This document shows, piece by piece, positions 6,101 to 6,184 of a stretch of DNA of 6,184 nucleotides. Location of the stretch: positions 1 to 6,184 of the forward strand of contig DASSCT010000075.1 in the NCBI GenBank assembly GCA_035697545.1, read 5' to 3'. Made by a program: the position numbers and the translations under genes. Numbering within the stretch: position 1 is the first letter of the stretch; each line of letters begins with the position of its first letter. The DNA is from JACDAN01 sp035697545 (GTDB lineage: Bacteria; Actinomycetota; Thermoleophilia; Gaiellales; Gaiellaceae). Under the pieces are notes generated by a model. The model ran no database searches. It had not been told where the DNA came from and saw only the letters and a program-made list of their open reading frames with translations.

Positions 6101-6184
6101 TGGCCGAGCTGGTTCCCGATCGCCTCGACGAACGGCAGATACGGAAGGGAGAGCTCCGGCTCCGAGCAGCTCCCCCACAGCGCG
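3118..6184 (-). CDS. STAND/AAA_16 ATPase - TPR - class III adenylate/guanylate cyclase fusion (5' partial)
   Basis: The frame stays open to the window edge: above the GTG at 6082-6084 there are 33 more codons including PYLPFVEAIG, a family-typical stretch, so 1021 residues are visible and the start and Walker A lie off-window. Numbering from the first visible codon (6181-6183): Walker B LLLVLEDVHWAD at 88-99 (5887-5922), the STAND-type strand VMVLATYRSDE at 118-128, SEGNPF at 186-191, and RHALTQEAI near 298. About 310-815 is an Ala/Leu/Glu-rich helical region with TPR-like units (for example YLGRSQWELDKSAEAMEQFEHAL). The C-terminus, about 840-985, is a class III cyclase: FADVRGYT with metal Asp851 (3631-3633), DKFAGDAVMATF with Lys891 and metal Asp895 (3499-3501), and NLAAR with Asn959 and Arg963 (3295-3309). 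These residues predict an active enzyme making cAMP or cGMP, but the loop before NLAAR is altered. There is no helix-turn-helix, so output is probably a cyclic nucleotide rather than direct transcription control. The protein is likely cytoplasmic; its ligand is unknown. Confidence 0.9.
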   Translation of the reverse strand, partial: ALWGSCSEPELSLPYLPFVEAIGNQLGQYDRAEVRAQLGPMSAELAQLFPQLGNGTRAGADGDPEQAKLRMFESLVTLLELWARERGLLLVLEDVHWADSSTRHLLDYVARRMANSRVMVLATYRSDELDRRHPLTRMVQVWGRTGAAEMVAVEAMTPQQVTEMIAAILDAESVSAELGSLVHARSEGNPFVLEELLREAVDRREIVRTETGWERSPLDALRLPDTVREAVLLRVGRLDPVHIEVLRAAAVLGRSFDYGLLVEVAEADEGAVLAALEAAVAQQLVEEDAQASDRYRWRHALTQEAIASDTVLPKRQRIHSRAADALEGADGSPMAIASHLLEAGRANEAVGACLRAAEEAERSVAFREAAELLERVLPHVSDPRERARLLLRIGRLRWYSGEPAAAEQLLVEAVEQLKELGLSREAAQARVYLGRSQWELDKSAEAMEQFEHALAALEREGPSADLALVHLRIAGIYAFRLEYDRCLEAAERAVEIAQQAAADFERVYALSVAALGYYGTAREFTLMDRCYHEALAKGYVIIASSLVYNEIWDRVHAVAGGFARALEKQEPLLFHIRASAGGEIARAWALIELGAPRDALGLAVRARDRHESLGARKFEWRSRIAATEALVELGRMSEADAELPPPSPANELQDIVYDTPARVRVALAHERTDEALELGRRVAAAGPVLIFPKTVALGVEALVAGGALDEAAALLKDAKRASTELGQAALAIAEGRVLLASGNAIEALPVLERALRELESSDLRLWTWQASILAAEAAAETGDDHAASSLLESCVREAHQAGAVRIRDEARAAALRLGFDPPQLAEEPEAEAAEPTVLPAGERLVTSMFADVRGYTPLASASAPEDLADRMLTLHRWAASEVGRRRGIVDKFAGDAVMATFNVAGSRVDHAVLALEAALALRDKAALMDLPVGIGIAVGPAVVSRSLDANVSVLGPATNLAARLQQAAAGGEILLSDEAFRRVASWLSERGLTAEPQELELKGFDGAQPAYRLPASVPVAG

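Noticed and set aside
1..6184. Defence system, phage, CRISPR or mobile element
   Set aside because: No repeat-spacer pattern, transposase, integrase, nuclease or toxin-antitoxin signature was seen. The STAND-type ATPase could recall defence STAND proteins, but its TYRSDE/GNPF motifs and cyclase output fit the regulator type.

Overview
The window is GC-rich throughout and compact, with short intergenic gaps. Signals are of the high-GC actinobacterial type: a strong GAGGAGGAGGT Shine-Dalgarno, GTG/ATG starts, and GC-only hairpins with UNCG-type loops and no U-tract. The protein types (an O-antigen-ligase-like membrane protein with a C-terminal TPR tail, a TIGR03118 protein, and a STAND ATPase fused to a class III cyclase) fit an actinobacterium. 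Class Thermoleophilia (Gaiellales/Solirubrobacterales relatives) is my best guess from memory of similar proteins. No marker gene proves the taxon.

Layout: (1) 1-1359, + strand: 3' part of an O-antigen ligase/Wzy_C-type polytopic membrane protein with a soluble TPR-like tail; its start lies left of the window. (2) 1436-1891, +: a small secreted, very lysine-rich protein with two copies of a Cys-His...HGD..G.C module, with its own strong ribosome binding site and possibly its own promoter, and followed by a 17-bp perfect hairpin. (3) 2010-3080, +: a secreted TIGR03118-family protein, probably a beta-propeller. (4) 3118-6184, - strand: a very large signalling protein open at its 5' end beyond the right edge. 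In protein order it has a STAND/AAA_16-type ATPase (Walker B visible, Walker A off-window), a long TPR-like helical region, and a C-terminal class III adenylate/guanylate cyclase domain. Genes 3 and 4 converge on a 13-bp all-GC hairpin that abuts the stop codon of gene 4.

The three + strand genes all concern the cell envelope or exterior (polysaccharide assembly, two exported proteins), but each has its own spacing and signals, so a shared operon is not shown. The - strand gene is a cytoplasmic sensor whose likely output is a cyclic nucleotide, because no DNA-binding domain is present at its C-terminus. There is no evidence in the window that it regulates its neighbours. No tRNA, rRNA, CRISPR array, insertion sequence, integrase or attachment site was recognised. 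The points most worth a second look are the cyclase placement and its altered catalytic loop, the Cys-His/HGD repeat protein, and an in-frame A-AAA-AAG slippery heptamer just before that protein's stop codon.
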